Shown here: positions 19,122 to 29,333 of the stretch, piece by piece
How the letters are laid out: every line of letters starts with the position of its first letter
Position numbering within the stretch: position 1 is the stretch's first letter
Source: Cysteiniphilum marinum
GTDB taxonomy: Bacteria > Pseudomonadota > Gammaproteobacteria > Francisellales > Francisellaceae
NCBI RefSeq assembly: GCF_014857925.1
Contig: NZ_JACYVZ010000012.1
Span: forward strand, 1-64,000
Reading direction: 5' to 3'
Length of the DNA: 64,000 nucleotides
The notes under the pieces: generated by a model
The model's input: only the letters and a program-made list of their open reading frames with translations
The model's database searches: none
Told to the model about the DNA's origin: nothing
Translations under genes and position numbers: made by a program

Positions 19122-19985
19122 TTAATCTTCATAGGTCATAATAATCTGGGCGATAGTTTCAAGCTCATCCTTATTAATAAGCTCGAGCTTTTCAATCAAC
19201 TCAAGAATAATATTTTGAATATAGCGATATGAGCGTCCCGATTGGCGTGCAATATCCTTTGCTGAACCACCTGCAGCAATGGTTTTAAGATGCATGAGCT
19301 CACTTTCCGTGAGATTATAAAGTGCTTGAATTAAAGCAAGTCTTGGTTGTTCAAATTTCGGTGTATTCTGTGCTTTTAAGCGTTTGATATCCTCAGCAGA
19401 GGGCGTTAATAATTGTTGGATATGAATGCGTTTATAGATAAGATTCATTGTCGAGCGTAAACGTTGGAAATATTGCGCCTTTTTCTTGAAGCTGCATAAG
19501 TTAAATGAGGCTTTAGTGGTGTTAAAAAGTAAGACATCTTTATAATCAGCATAAAGTCTTTCAGTGACGAGTGTTAGGTATTCATCAAAGTTTTGCTTGA
19601 CAGGCTGCTGTTGTGGAAACTCACTATAATCAATAATGCGATAGGCTTCTTGATTGAGTGTGCCATAAAGGGCATCAAGCTGCCAAAATCCCAATCTAAA
19701 GTAAGCTTTAAGCTCATCAGGTGCGGTGCTGCCAACATAATTAAAATCATAGGATTTAGTCACGCGGAAAAAATCAAAGCTGATAATGCCATCTTGTGAA
19801 ATAAGTGTCAGAATCTCTTTAATTGCACGTTCATTGTATTGGCAATCGCGATAGATGGCGGTCATATCTTTTGTTGACAAATGACTAAATGAATTAAGAT
19901 AGTAGGTGTTTTTATCGTTTTCAGGGTTGTTGTCATTATTGTCATTTTTATTAATCTTATCACTTTTTGTATTCTTATTATCCAT
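19122..19985 (-). CDS. LuxR-type transcriptional regulator
   Basis: 287 aa from the ATG at 19985; a longer frame from a TTG at 20045 overlaps the operator-like sequence upstream and is less likely. The C-terminal region NLTESELMHLKTIAAGGSAK, then DIARQSGRSYRYIQNIILEL, is a LuxR/GerE helix-turn-helix. The N-terminal half (IISFDFFRVTKSYDFNYVG, YFRLGFWQLDALY) faintly resembles the ligand-binding domain of quorum-sensing LuxR proteins. No luxI-like gene is in the window. It lies upstream of hutG on the same strand and divergent to the 1918-aa lipoprotein gene, so it could control either. Confidence 0.8.
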   Translation of the reverse strand: MDNKNTKSDKINKNDNNDNNPENDKNTYYLNSFSHLSTKDMTAIYRDCQYNERAIKEILTLISQDGIISFDFFRVTKSYDFNYVGSTAPDELKAYFRLGFWQLDALYGTLNQEAYRIIDYSEFPQQQPVKQNFDEYLTLVTERLYADYKDVLLFNTTKASFNLCSFKKKAQYFQRLRSTMNLIYKRIHIQQLLTPSAEDIKRLKAQNTPKFEQPRLALIQALYNLTESELMHLKTIAAGGSAKDIARQSGRSYRYIQNIILELIEKLELINKDELETIAQIIMTYED

Positions 19986-20045
19986 ATGGCTATATCCGTT
20001 AACACCTGACTGTATCAAGTCTAGATGAGAAATGTGAGGACACAA

Positions 20046-20074
20046 GTATAAAATACAGGGTGTATTTTATACAC
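20046..20074. promoter_or_regulatory. Paired palindromic operator-like sites between the LuxR-type gene and the lipoprotein gene
   Basis: GTGTATTTTATACAC (20060-20074) is a 15-bp dyad. Its core also occurs as GTATAAAATAC at 20046-20056, centred 16 bp away. The same 15-mer, flanked by AGG and T, recurs exactly before the second lipoprotein gene. The position 105-120 bp before ATG 20179 and about 60 bp before the regulator start suits a binding site for a dimeric regulator. Confidence 0.6.
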
Positions 20075-20178
20075 TAATAAGTCCTATTTAAAAAAAGTAT
20101 AACTATGCTCCCTGGCACAAACATTGGCCAGTTTTGTATTTGTGATGTTAAATATCAGAATGATTCAAAGAGGAGCGT

Positions 20179-23100
20179 ATGAAAAACAATCTTATTTCTA
20201 ATTTATCTAACCCATTTAATAAATTTGGTTTACCCATTAAATTAAGTTGCATTGCCGTTGCCGTCGTGCTTTCTGGTTGCGGTGGCGGAGGTGGTAGCAG
20301 CTCAAGCGCAAATGACACGCCAGTAACTGCGGTACTTGCAGCAAGTAATAGCAATAATTACTTATGTCAAGCAGCAGAAAATGGTGATTCCAGTTGTAGT
20401 GATAGTGTGACGATTGCTAATAATGCAGGTAATACAATCACGGGTGTTGGTACATCAGTCAGTAGCAGTGCGACAATACAGCAGGCATATTTTGATGCGC
20501 TACCTGAAGGGTGTAACGCCACTTTTAATACGGATACAACAAACAGCTGTCTCCAAAGTAACGGATCATATAAAACACTAACAACAGGCGAGCAATGTCA
20601 GCTTGCCTTTAGCGTATCATGTCACGCTCCTGTGCATTTAGGTACACATCTGACGATTAAGTATCAGCATAGTAATACTGATTTTGCGCTTAATGCACCT
20701 GTGAATCAAACCTTTCTGGCAAGTGATAACTTTACATATTCGGTTGAACAAACGCCTTTAGAAATTATGTTAGGTGCTGATAGTAGTATTGTATTGACCA
20801 ACCAATCAGACCAAACTTTGCGTCATCTAAAGCTTGTATTACCTGCTGCTTTATCTGGTATAAGCTCGGATACACATTTGCATATTGACGCATTAACGCC
20901 AGGTGAAAGTGCAACACTAGCATTTCATCTACCCGATGATGTGACTAAAGAGACGATTACCAATGCATTAAATCAGTTTTATGTTGTTGCAGATAACTTG
21001 AAAAGAACCATGATTCAAAATATTGATATCAATAGCGGTTTAGAAATCAAATCAGCGCCAACAGCTGCACTTAATAGCACACAAACACTCTATCCGGTAA
21101 CTCTAAAGAACAATACCAACCAAAATTATGATCATGTCAGCATTGCATTATTGGATAGTCAAGGTCATATTATTCAACAAGGGATAAGTATTAATCAAAG
21201 CCAGCTAAGTGTCTTAGCTAACTCAACCAAAACGCTTTATATCAAGCTTGATAGCGATGTTGCCGAGCGTGTTGTTAAAGTTCGTGTCGACTATCAAACA
21301 CACTCTGGCAATCAAACAAAAGCGTTAGATTATCAATTAGATATTGATGCGTTAATCAAAGCACAATCATTAAGTGTCAATAGTCATGTATTACCGTATG
21401 TTGATCATTTGGTTAAAACGTTAACGATTACCAATAATGGCGAATTTGATTGGTATCCTTCTATAAATGCAAGTGATTATGAGGTGAGCGGCGAAGGCAT
21501 TTCGGTAAGCGCATCCTCAACAGGGCAAAGTTGCTTAAGTGGCAAAGTGGTTAAGCCTGGCGGCTCTTGCACGTTAAATGTAAGCTACACCAAAGATATT
21601 GCCCAAAATGTGCCAGATAGTGCCGCTATTAATATTCCATTGGGTGCTAATGTTGCACAAGATGGCGTCAAAACAGTGAGTTTAAGCTTGGTTGATCAAA
21701 AGGTATCACTATCACCTAAGTATCAACTGATTCCTTACGTGCTTAATACCACAGAGACTCAGGCAATATATCGCTTATTATTATCCAATGATGATCAGGA
21801 AGCGATGACGAATATTAAAGTGCATCTACCTCAAGGCTACAAAAGCGTTAATGATCCCTTAGCAGATGCCAACGCCTGTCAAGACGGTATGAGCTTAGCA
21901 AGTGGCGCAAGCTGTGTATTAAGCATCGGTCTTGTTAATCCGACTGATCTTGGTGCGCTTGCCCAAGGGAAAATCAGCATTGATGCCGATATTAATACAC
22001 AAGCACATCAAAATATTGCGCAACTTGACCTATCAGCGCTTAATGTGATTGCGGCATCAAGCAATGATGCCAGTGCGGTATTGCCGAGTGTAAGCTTAAG
22101 TGAAGTCACACCAAGTAGCATAAATAATGAACGTATACAAATCACATTGAAGAATAATAGCGATCAAGATATTGTTAATTTAGCATTACATTTACCGCAA
22201 GATTTACGTGATTTATTAACAGCTGAAAGCCAATCAAGCTTAATGATTCCAGTATTAAAGCAGGGTCAGTCTTATATCTTTACACTGAGCTTTAACTCAA
22301 GCGTTGCAGCTGAGAGCTATATTGACGCGCACTATGATTCATTATTAACGAATCAAATAACACATGATTTAAGCTTAACAGCAGCAAACATGCTGGCATT
22401 GTACCCAAGCTTTGACGTAACTAAATATACGCTAGAGGCAGATAATCAAACATTAACGGCCACTGATAATCAGTCGATTAGTTTACATAATCCAACAACG
22501 AGCCCGATGGTTGTTACTAACTTGACTTTAGGTCATGGTATGACAGGAGTAAGCCTTGACCCAGCGCTTCATTTTCCATTAACAATTAATGCCAATAGTA
22601 CAGTGCATATCCCGCTTGAAGTCAGTAGCTCAGCAGAGGGAAGTGCAATGTATCAAGTAGATTATAGCCTGAACAATCAAAACAAATCATTGCAAAAACA
22701 AATTAGCGTTGATAATCAGATAACAAGTCATGATATCAATATCATTGCTAACTTCTTAAGCCAGATGCAAAAGCCATTAATAGAAGGCAGTACATTACAA
22801 AAAACATTAACGATTACCAATAATGGTCAATTTGACTGGCATGTCAGTGATGATAGTGCTGACTATAAAATCATTGATTTAGCAAATAACGAGCTTGCCC
22901 AAGGGGTAACCCTTGCTCCCGCGCAATCTAGCTGCTTAAGTGCAGGTAGTATTGCGCCTAGGCAAAGTTGTACATTAGTACTTGATCTAAGTCATACGGC
23001 ACCTGATCAGATCGCCCTTGAGATTGCGGCTAAAAGCAATTTAGCAGATGCAAAGAACGTGATTTATACAACAACGACAAATACTTATTTATTTGATCCA

Positions 23101-25935
23101 GTTGATGCGGGATTTGTACCAAATAAGGTCAAATCCTCGATAGTAGGGGCAGATGAAAATCCGGTGTACGTGAGTTATCAACTAACAAATCATGCAACGC
23201 ATGCTATTACATTAGATAGTATCCCAAGCTTTAGCTTAGAAGGACACTCCACGATTAGTCTTGCAAATGAAGCTGAAATAAGCAGTTGCGTTGATGGCAT
23301 GACATTACAATCTGGTGAGCATTGCACTATTCGACAAAAGCTTATGTTTAATAGTGAAGCAGCATTAACCGAAGCCGTTAATGGCTTTATCAATGTTCAC
23401 GCGACAGTCGATGGGCAAAACATACAGCTTCTGCATCAAGCACTCACGGTAGGTGGTGATAGTGGTGTGGATTATATATCACCGCAATTAAGTGATTTAA
23501 CCATAACAGCAGGTAAGGTAAATACCATTGAAATCAACAATCCGTCACAATATGAAAGCTTAAGTGGTGTGAGGCTGCATATCCCTGAAGTTTTAACAGG
23601 AGATAGTGATAATCTGGTGATTAACAGCTTAGCACCCTCACAATCTTATCAGTTTAGTTTCACACCTGCGATGGATCAAAGTGTATCTGATTGGTTAAAT
23701 GCCAATAAAGATAGCTTGCTCGATAATGCAGAAAGCTGTTTGATTTATGCCACAGCATCTAATGGTAATAAAGTTTGTCCACCAGTTGATGTCAAAGCAC
23801 CATTTGATTTAGCTGATTCAAGTATTAATGTTGATTCACCTGGGGATCATTTCTATCAATTTGAATATAGCGGAAGCTTACAAACACAGCTTGAAAATAT
23901 TGCTTTGATTGCAGGAGATAGCGTTGGTTTAAGTCTTGTAAATGATCATGCAATTCCATTGACATTGCATTATGGCGATTTAAAGAGTGTTAGCTTAAAT
24001 GCAGATCCTAATAGTCACATAACTAGCAATGGCGTGAAACCAAAGCTTGAGATCACCTTAAGTGGTGGTGTTAAATATGATGTGCCGATAAACCTTACAC
24101 AAAACAAGGCGCAATTAACACATGGTAATCTATACATGCTTAGCCCGCAGCAAGGTGCAACAAGCACAGTGAATATGACGATTGAGAATACAGGTGCATT
24201 TAACTGGCAAATTCCAACTGCAACAAGCTTAGCAAATGATATACATTTTTATAATCAGGCAGGGCAGCTAGTTAGCTCAAACTTTGCAGTGGTAGGTGCC
24301 ACGACAAATTCTTGTACTGCATTAACTTCATTGGCAACTGGTGAGAGTTGTAATTTAACGATTGAGGCGCATAGTAATGTTGTTGCAGGTGATTATACTA
24401 TGCAAGTTTCTCCGGATCTTCATTTGACGATTGATGGTGGTAAGCTCAACTTGCATGTTGTTGATGAGTTAGGCTTTGAAAGTCATGTTGATAGTGGCGA
24501 AGTTGGTTTAAACACGCAAGCAATTACCTTATCCAACTACACATCGCTTGCTAAGGAAATAGATATCGGCATGCCACAAAACCAAAATGCTTATCAAGTG
24601 TTAACGACAGGTATTAATTCGCCATGGTGTACAGCGCTTACCTGTCCCAAGTCGTGTGATATCGATAATGGTAAGGTGTTCATGCCAGCGGCAACAATCG
24701 ATGGAGAGAGTATTACACCAAGTCAATGTAAAGTCTACGTGCATAAAACAAATGATCCAGCACTTGCCATTGATCATATATCAATTGGCTTGCCAGGACA
24801 GATGAAAAGCTATGAATTAAGGCCATTACAAAATCTATATCTCATGAAAGACAATAAGTTATATCATAATATTTTAGACAAAGCAGATGGCTTTTTATTT
24901 GATGTTAATAATTGGCAAGAGATAGGGCAAACCTCAACAGAAGGCTCTAGTGTTGCTGATTTAGCAACAGATGATCATGGTAATGTTTATGCTGATGGGC
25001 GTTATACGACACTTTATCAACTAACTAATCAAGGAATGCAATTGGTTGCTAATTCAACAAAGAATGTCACCATTACATCACTTGAGTTTAACAAAGGGTA
25101 TTTGTATGCTACGGTGTCTCAAGATCAAGAGATCTATCGTATTCCTGTTGATGAGATTGGTGTGCCAGGTGCACCAAGCTCACCAACATGGCAGAAGTAT
25201 TATGATGCGCCATCTGGGTATTATTATTTGGGTGAATTAAACACGCTCCCATTTACACTTAAAAATGATAATCCTGATAGACCCACTTTGTTGATGATCT
25301 CTGAGTATAAGAATAATGGTAATGTTGCATTATATAGTAATAACAAGTGGAACAATTTAGAGTCTATTCCTGACCATAACCCACCGGCGGGCTCAGGCCA
25401 ATATGGACAGATTTTCACCTTGGCAGTTAACCCAAGAATACAATTAACGCCAGTGCCGCACTATGACATTCTGTTTGGTACACACCCGACAGGTACGTCA
25501 CAAAAAGGTGGTAATTCGACAATGAAAAAAGTATACAAAGCCGTATTGGGCTGTAAAGAAAATGGTGTTTTATCGGTAATTACAGGTAATGATCAGTGTC
25601 AAGCAAGTGACATGGTATTAATTGATCCAGTGAGCTTGTCAGGCGAGCTTACAGCGGGCTATCAGCTCATAAGCCAATCAGTTAATCCATATTATGGTGT
25701 GCTCAATCTGCAAATTATCTATAACCCTGTAAATTTAGTCGATCAATATATCTATATGTTAGGTAAGCGTGAGACAACACACTTTAGCACGGATGGTTCA
25801 GTCAATGAAATGTATATGATGGGTTATGATAAAAACTCACCATGGCAGACTGAGAACCCAATCCCAATGTTGGGCTCATCTCCTAAGTTTCAAGATATCG
25901 ATGTGGTCAATGGTATGCAGATTAAAAAACAGTAA
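20179..25935 (+). CDS. Giant modular lipoprotein (1918 aa) with Ig-like repeats and propeller-like C-terminus
   Basis: ATG 20179 follows AAGAGGAG. The signal peptide ends in the lipobox VVLSGC (Cys about 34), then a Gly/Ser linker. The body is a chain of beta-rich modules; three carry the signature NNGEFDW/NNGQFDW/NTGAFNW (near residues 418, 878, 1336), each followed 35-45 residues on by two cysteines as in SCLSGKVVKPGGSCTLNVSY. This resembles the ASH-like choice-of-anchor D type of Ig fold. A WCTALTCPKSC motif (about 1483) precedes a region from about 1550 with propeller-like repeats (LATDDHGNVYADG). It is a membrane-anchored exported protein, probably on the surface. The ligand is unknown. 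Confidence 0.8.
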   Translation: MKNNLISNLSNPFNKFGLPIKLSCIAVAVVLSGCGGGGGSSSSANDTPVTAVLAASNSNNYLCQAAENGDSSCSDSVTIANNAGNTITGVGTSVSSSATIQQAYFDALPEGCNATFNTDTTNSCLQSNGSYKTLTTGEQCQLAFSVSCHAPVHLGTHLTIKYQHSNTDFALNAPVNQTFLASDNFTYSVEQTPLEIMLGADSSIVLTNQSDQTLRHLKLVLPAALSGISSDTHLHIDALTPGESATLAFHLPDDVTKETITNALNQFYVVADNLKRTMIQNIDINSGLEIKSAPTAALNSTQTLYPVTLKNNTNQNYDHVSIALLDSQGHIIQQGISINQSQLSVLANSTKTLYIKLDSDVAERVVKVRVDYQTHSGNQTKALDYQLDIDALIKAQSLSVNSHVLPYVDHLVKTLTITNNGEFDWYPSINASDYEVSGEGISVSASSTGQSCLSGKVVKPGGSCTLNVSYTKDIAQNVPDSAAINIPLGANVAQDGVKTVSLSLVDQKVSLSPKYQLIPYVLNTTETQAIYRLLLSNDDQEAMTNIKVHLPQGYKSVNDPLADANACQDGMSLASGASCVLSIGLVNPTDLGALAQGKISIDADINTQAHQNIAQLDLSALNVIAASSNDASAVLPSVSLSEVTPSSINNERIQITLKNNSDQDIVNLALHLPQDLRDLLTAESQSSLMIPVLKQGQSYIFTLSFNSSVAAESYIDAHYDSLLTNQITHDLSLTAANMLALYPSFDVTKYTLEADNQTLTATDNQSISLHNPTTSPMVVTNLTLGHGMTGVSLDPALHFPLTINANSTVHIPLEVSSSAEGSAMYQVDYSLNNQNKSLQKQISVDNQITSHDINIIANFLSQMQKPLIEGSTLQKTLTITNNGQFDWHVSDDSADYKIIDLANNELAQGVTLAPAQSSCLSAGSIAPRQSCTLVLDLSHTAPDQIALEIAAKSNLADAKNVIYTTTTNTYLFDPVDAGFVPNKVKSSIVGADENPVYVSYQLTNHATHAITLDSIPSFSLEGHSTISLANEAEISSCVDGMTLQSGEHCTIRQKLMFNSEAALTEAVNGFINVHATVDGQNIQLLHQALTVGGDSGVDYISPQLSDLTITAGKVNTIEINNPSQYESLSGVRLHIPEVLTGDSDNLVINSLAPSQSYQFSFTPAMDQSVSDWLNANKDSLLDNAESCLIYATASNGNKVCPPVDVKAPFDLADSSINVDSPGDHFYQFEYSGSLQTQLENIALIAGDSVGLSLVNDHAIPLTLHYGDLKSVSLNADPNSHITSNGVKPKLEITLSGGVKYDVPINLTQNKAQLTHGNLYMLSPQQGATSTVNMTIENTGAFNWQIPTATSLANDIHFYNQAGQLVSSNFAVVGATTNSCTALTSLATGESCNLTIEAHSNVVAGDYTMQVSPDLHLTIDGGKLNLHVVDELGFESHVDSGEVGLNTQAITLSNYTSLAKEIDIGMPQNQNAYQVLTTGINSPWCTALTCPKSCDIDNGKVFMPAATIDGESITPSQCKVYVHKTNDPALAIDHISIGLPGQMKSYELRPLQNLYLMKDNKLYHNILDKADGFLFDVNNWQEIGQTSTEGSSVADLATDDHGNVYADGRYTTLYQLTNQGMQLVANSTKNVTITSLEFNKGYLYATVSQDQEIYRIPVDEIGVPGAPSSPTWQKYYDAPSGYYYLGELNTLPFTLKNDNPDRPTLLMISEYKNNGNVALYSNNKWNNLESIPDHNPPAGSGQYGQIFTLAVNPRIQLTPVPHYDILFGTHPTGTSQKGGNSTMKKVYKAVLGCKENGVLSVITGNDQCQASDMVLIDPVSLSGELTAGYQLISQSVNPYYGVLNLQIIYNPVNLVDQYIYMLGKRETTHFSTDGSVNEMYMMGYDKNSPWQTENPIPMLGSSPKFQDIDVVNGMQIKKQ

Positions 25936-25955
25936 TAGCTAAAATCAAAAATGAT

Positions 25956-26001
25956 AGGGTGTATTTTATACACTTATCTTCTTAAGGTGTGCTTAGTACA
26001 C
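25956..26001. promoter_or_regulatory. Tandem palindromic operator-like sites before the 1026-aa lipoprotein gene
   Basis: GTGTATTTTATACAC (25959-25973, within a 19-bp stretch identical to the one at 20057-20075) is followed 28 bp centre to centre by the related dyad GTGTGCTTAGTACAC (25987-26001). They lie 90-130 bp before the ATG at 26091. The repetition before the neighbouring paralogue strongly suggests a shared regulator. Confidence 0.6.
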
Positions 26002-26090
26002 TTTGTAATCTAACAAGATCCATAGCAGTCATAGTGTTATGGGTCTTAAATTTATCTCTGTCATTTAAAAATAGCCAAAGAGGAATATCT

Positions 26091-29000
26091 ATGCATTGGA
26101 TGAAGAAAACAGTATTTTGTTTAACCAGTATGACGGTATTAGCCATCGCTGGTTGTGGTGGTAGTGGTGGCACTAGCAGTGGTTCGGCGCCAATAGTAAG
26201 CCCTCTTGCAGTCAGCAGTAACATGCCTGAGCAATTAACGCCAGAAACCGCAATAGATAGAAGCTCAGAGGTTGAAGTTCAAGTAAAGGTAGGTATGGAT
26301 CAAACGTTTGAAATGAATCAAGTCGGTGCTGCTGAATCACCATCAAAATCTGTGCACATTACAGCAGTATCGATATCACCAACTGTTGCTCAGTATGTTC
26401 ATCTTGAGTCTGACCATGCAGATTCATGTTGGTCAAATGGCACAGGTGTAAACCTGCAAGCAGCGCAAAGTTGTAATCTTTACTATAGTGTTGAATCCTT
26501 GGCACCAACTGCCATTAATGGTGATGTTAAGATCGCATTAAGTGGTGCCTCGCAAACAGCGATTGAAGTGCCTGTGAAAACAATATTTAAACCTGCCAGT
26601 GAGATGACAAATGTTTTGCAGTTGCAATCATCCATCACGATGACACCAGGTGGCATGATGCAGTTTGTGATTCATAATCCTAATAATGAAGCAGTCAAAG
26701 GTGTGAAAATTGACCTAAGTCACGCACCAGATGCAGTGATTGCTGCATTAGATTTACAAGATATTACAGGTGGTCATTATAGTACAATTACGAAGATGGT
26801 ATCGGCTAATACGACAATGTTAGCATCTAAGCAAACGTTGACGATAGCGCTTCTTGTTAAGCCTGATGAGAATATTGCGGGTGAGGCAATTAAGTATTTC
26901 TATCAAGCGCTTGAGCAAAACAAATACCATGATAACCCCATTTTTCAGGTGATTGCAGATAATGCGCAAGATTTGGTTCCGATTAGCGTTAATGCCTATT
27001 CAGTACCAGCAACCTTATCAAGTCTTGATATTAAAACACCAGGGGAGTATCAACAGACACTTACCAATCATAGTACTCGGGCAATGATGATCAAAACGAT
27101 TGATTTGACATTGCCACAAGGTGTGACACTTAAAAATATGCAGAATACGCAAAATATTCAAAAAACGTGCCAGAAAGATACCTTATTGGCAGCGGGCAGA
27201 AGTTGTGTGCTGTCATATCAAGTTGCAGATAATGCCTATCAAGCTCAGGATTTTAATAAGCGCTTTGCTAATATTAATTATTTTTCTGATCAAATAGCTT
27301 ATAGCACTCAAGATCAAGTCTCTGATCAAGATGTAACAATTGCAGGTGCGGATGTTGGCTTTAAAGAAGCATCGCATTACATTAATATGGATTCGCATAA
27401 TAGCGTGATCAATGTTGCGATGGTGAATCACGGTGCCTTTGCTTGGCAGCTGCCTAATAGTTTGGATGCATTTCAGTTATATCAAAACACAACAAATCAA
27501 CCACTACAAGGTGACTATCTGAGTGTTATCGCACCAACCAATGGTCAAGTATCTTGTGCAGTGGGTGGGACATTAGCGGTAAATAGCACCTGTTATATTG
27601 GGATTAAGTATACGCAATTAAACGCGTCACCCGATGCTAAAGGTTATCGTTTAAGCCTAGCAAAACAAACCAATATAACGGCAGCGATTAATAGTAATAT
27701 CTATTTAACCAAAAGCGGGGTTAATGCCGAAATATCGCAAGATGATAATACGGTTTATCCGAGTGTCAAAGCGATTAAACTCACCAATACCAATTTTAAT
27801 AACGAGTCGGTTTTGGTGTCATTAACTAATGACAATCTTAAGCAGTTTTCTGTCTATGATGGCACGCAATCTTGGTGTAGTGCCAATACGTGCCCTAAAT
27901 CATGTTTTAACAGTGATCAGTTATTTACAAAAGGACAAATCAATACATTAACGCTTGATGCTTATTCTACGAAAAGCGATAACACCTGTTATATTTATGT
28001 CAAAGGGCAAGATGTAAATACAGGAGATAAAGCAACGGCCTTATTACAGATTGACAAGCTTGGCGCTCATGCGGATAAAAATAAAAGATTTAATTTTACG
28101 GCAAGTGGTGTACTGTATGCGAGTGTGAACAGCCAGACAACACCTTATGTTTATCAGTATGATCAAGCGGGGTGGCATGTACTATTTGTTGGGAAAAGCA
28201 CAGGTGAGTATATGTTAAATAGCTTTATTTCAGGCGTTGGCATTTCTCCTCAAGGTGTCGTTTTTATCAGTAATGGTTACCAAACATTGAAGCGTCCATT
28301 TTTGCCAGATGTTTATCCACCAGTTTTGGGTAAGCGCTTTACTTCAGTGCTATCTATTAACGGTCAGAATACTTTTTTGGGGTTAAGTGATGCATTGGGG
28401 GATTTAGGTCAACGTACACATATCAAGATCAATAGTTCAGGACAAATTGTTGTGTCCAATGTTGGCATGATAGAGGATACACATGCCTATATAGCGCAAG
28501 CCTCAACCAATGATTTTAATGGTTGGAATAAGTTGGCAACACCTGTTTCATCAACGATTAAAGATGCAATACCAATGACTTTAGATGACAAAGGTGACTT
28601 ATATTACATAGCAACTGAACAAGGTCAAACCTATAAATTAACCAATCAAAACAACTCGCCATTAACACAAACGATTGCTAAAGCACTTGGCACTATTAAG
28701 GTGTTTAACATGGGTAAAACAGCAACTGGAGATATTTATCAAAGTATGCAGTGTAGTCAAAATGGTCAAGATATGGTTTGTATTGAGGTGCTTAAGAATA
28801 GTGTATGGCAACAAATAGCTACCTTTCCAAATGATACGAGCTCTAACATGTCCGTCGCATTTGATAGCAATGGCAATGTTTACTTTTCTTCACTGAACAC
28901 GCATGCGGTCTATTATGCGAATAAAAATACGCCAAGACAGATTCTAGGTGCTGATTCTAACCCATTTAAACAAGTCAATATTTATGGATTAAAAACGGTT

Positions 29001-29171
29001 AATGATACGGTTTATGTATTAGCAAGTAATGGGTTATATACCTATGATCAGTCACAAGCTAAATGGCAATTATTAGCTAATTTGCCAGCGGCTAATTTAT
29101 CTGAAAACCCAGAGATTATGAACAATCTGCGTGTTGCAACGCAATTGGATGTAGGCACTGATAGCCATTGA
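26091..29171 (+). CDS. Modular lipoprotein (1026 aa), paralogue of the 1918-aa protein
   Basis: The start is the ATG at 26091 (MHWMKKTVFCL) behind AGAGGAAT; the frame is open further upstream, but that part covers the operator sites. The lipobox is LAIAGC (Cys 22). One NHGAFAW module (about residue 446) is followed by the cysteine pair SCAVGGTLAVNSTCYIG. WCSANTCPKSC at about 595 matches the motif of the upstream paralogue. The last 370 residues have propeller-like repeats (FDSNGNVYFSSLNTHAVYYA, TYDQSQAKWQLLANLP). It is probably an exported, membrane-anchored protein that arose by duplication. Confidence 0.8.
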   Translation: MHWMKKTVFCLTSMTVLAIAGCGGSGGTSSGSAPIVSPLAVSSNMPEQLTPETAIDRSSEVEVQVKVGMDQTFEMNQVGAAESPSKSVHITAVSISPTVAQYVHLESDHADSCWSNGTGVNLQAAQSCNLYYSVESLAPTAINGDVKIALSGASQTAIEVPVKTIFKPASEMTNVLQLQSSITMTPGGMMQFVIHNPNNEAVKGVKIDLSHAPDAVIAALDLQDITGGHYSTITKMVSANTTMLASKQTLTIALLVKPDENIAGEAIKYFYQALEQNKYHDNPIFQVIADNAQDLVPISVNAYSVPATLSSLDIKTPGEYQQTLTNHSTRAMMIKTIDLTLPQGVTLKNMQNTQNIQKTCQKDTLLAAGRSCVLSYQVADNAYQAQDFNKRFANINYFSDQIAYSTQDQVSDQDVTIAGADVGFKEASHYINMDSHNSVINVAMVNHGAFAWQLPNSLDAFQLYQNTTNQPLQGDYLSVIAPTNGQVSCAVGGTLAVNSTCYIGIKYTQLNASPDAKGYRLSLAKQTNITAAINSNIYLTKSGVNAEISQDDNTVYPSVKAIKLTNTNFNNESVLVSLTNDNLKQFSVYDGTQSWCSANTCPKSCFNSDQLFTKGQINTLTLDAYSTKSDNTCYIYVKGQDVNTGDKATALLQIDKLGAHADKNKRFNFTASGVLYASVNSQTTPYVYQYDQAGWHVLFVGKSTGEYMLNSFISGVGISPQGVVFISNGYQTLKRPFLPDVYPPVLGKRFTSVLSINGQNTFLGLSDALGDLGQRTHIKINSSGQIVVSNVGMIEDTHAYIAQASTNDFNGWNKLATPVSSTIKDAIPMTLDDKGDLYYIATEQGQTYKLTNQNNSPLTQTIAKALGTIKVFNMGKTATGDIYQSMQCSQNGQDMVCIEVLKNSVWQQIATFPNDTSSNMSVAFDSNGNVYFSSLNTHAVYYANKNTPRQILGADSNPFKQVNIYGLKTVNDTVYVLASNGLYTYDQSQAKWQLLANLPAANLSENPEIMNNLRVATQLDVGTDSH

Positions 29172-29333
29172 TTCTTGAATTTATTAACTGCAGCCAATAA
29201 GATCAAAAAGTAAAGCAAAACTTCAACAAATTATCGATTGTTTTCATCGGCATGCTCAGGCAAAATAAGACGACTTTTGATGCGCGATTTATCGCAAATT
29301 TTTTATTAACCGTTTAGAGTAAAAAGAGTAAAA

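Noticed and set aside
25989-26090. 34-codon N-terminal extension of the 1026-aa lipoprotein
   Set aside because: The signal peptide and lipobox fit the ATG at 26091, and the extension would be translated from the operator dyads.
20179-29171. Splitting of one giant gene into two by a frameshift
   Set aside because: Each half has its own operator pair, ribosome-binding site, signal peptide and lipobox, so these are two genes.
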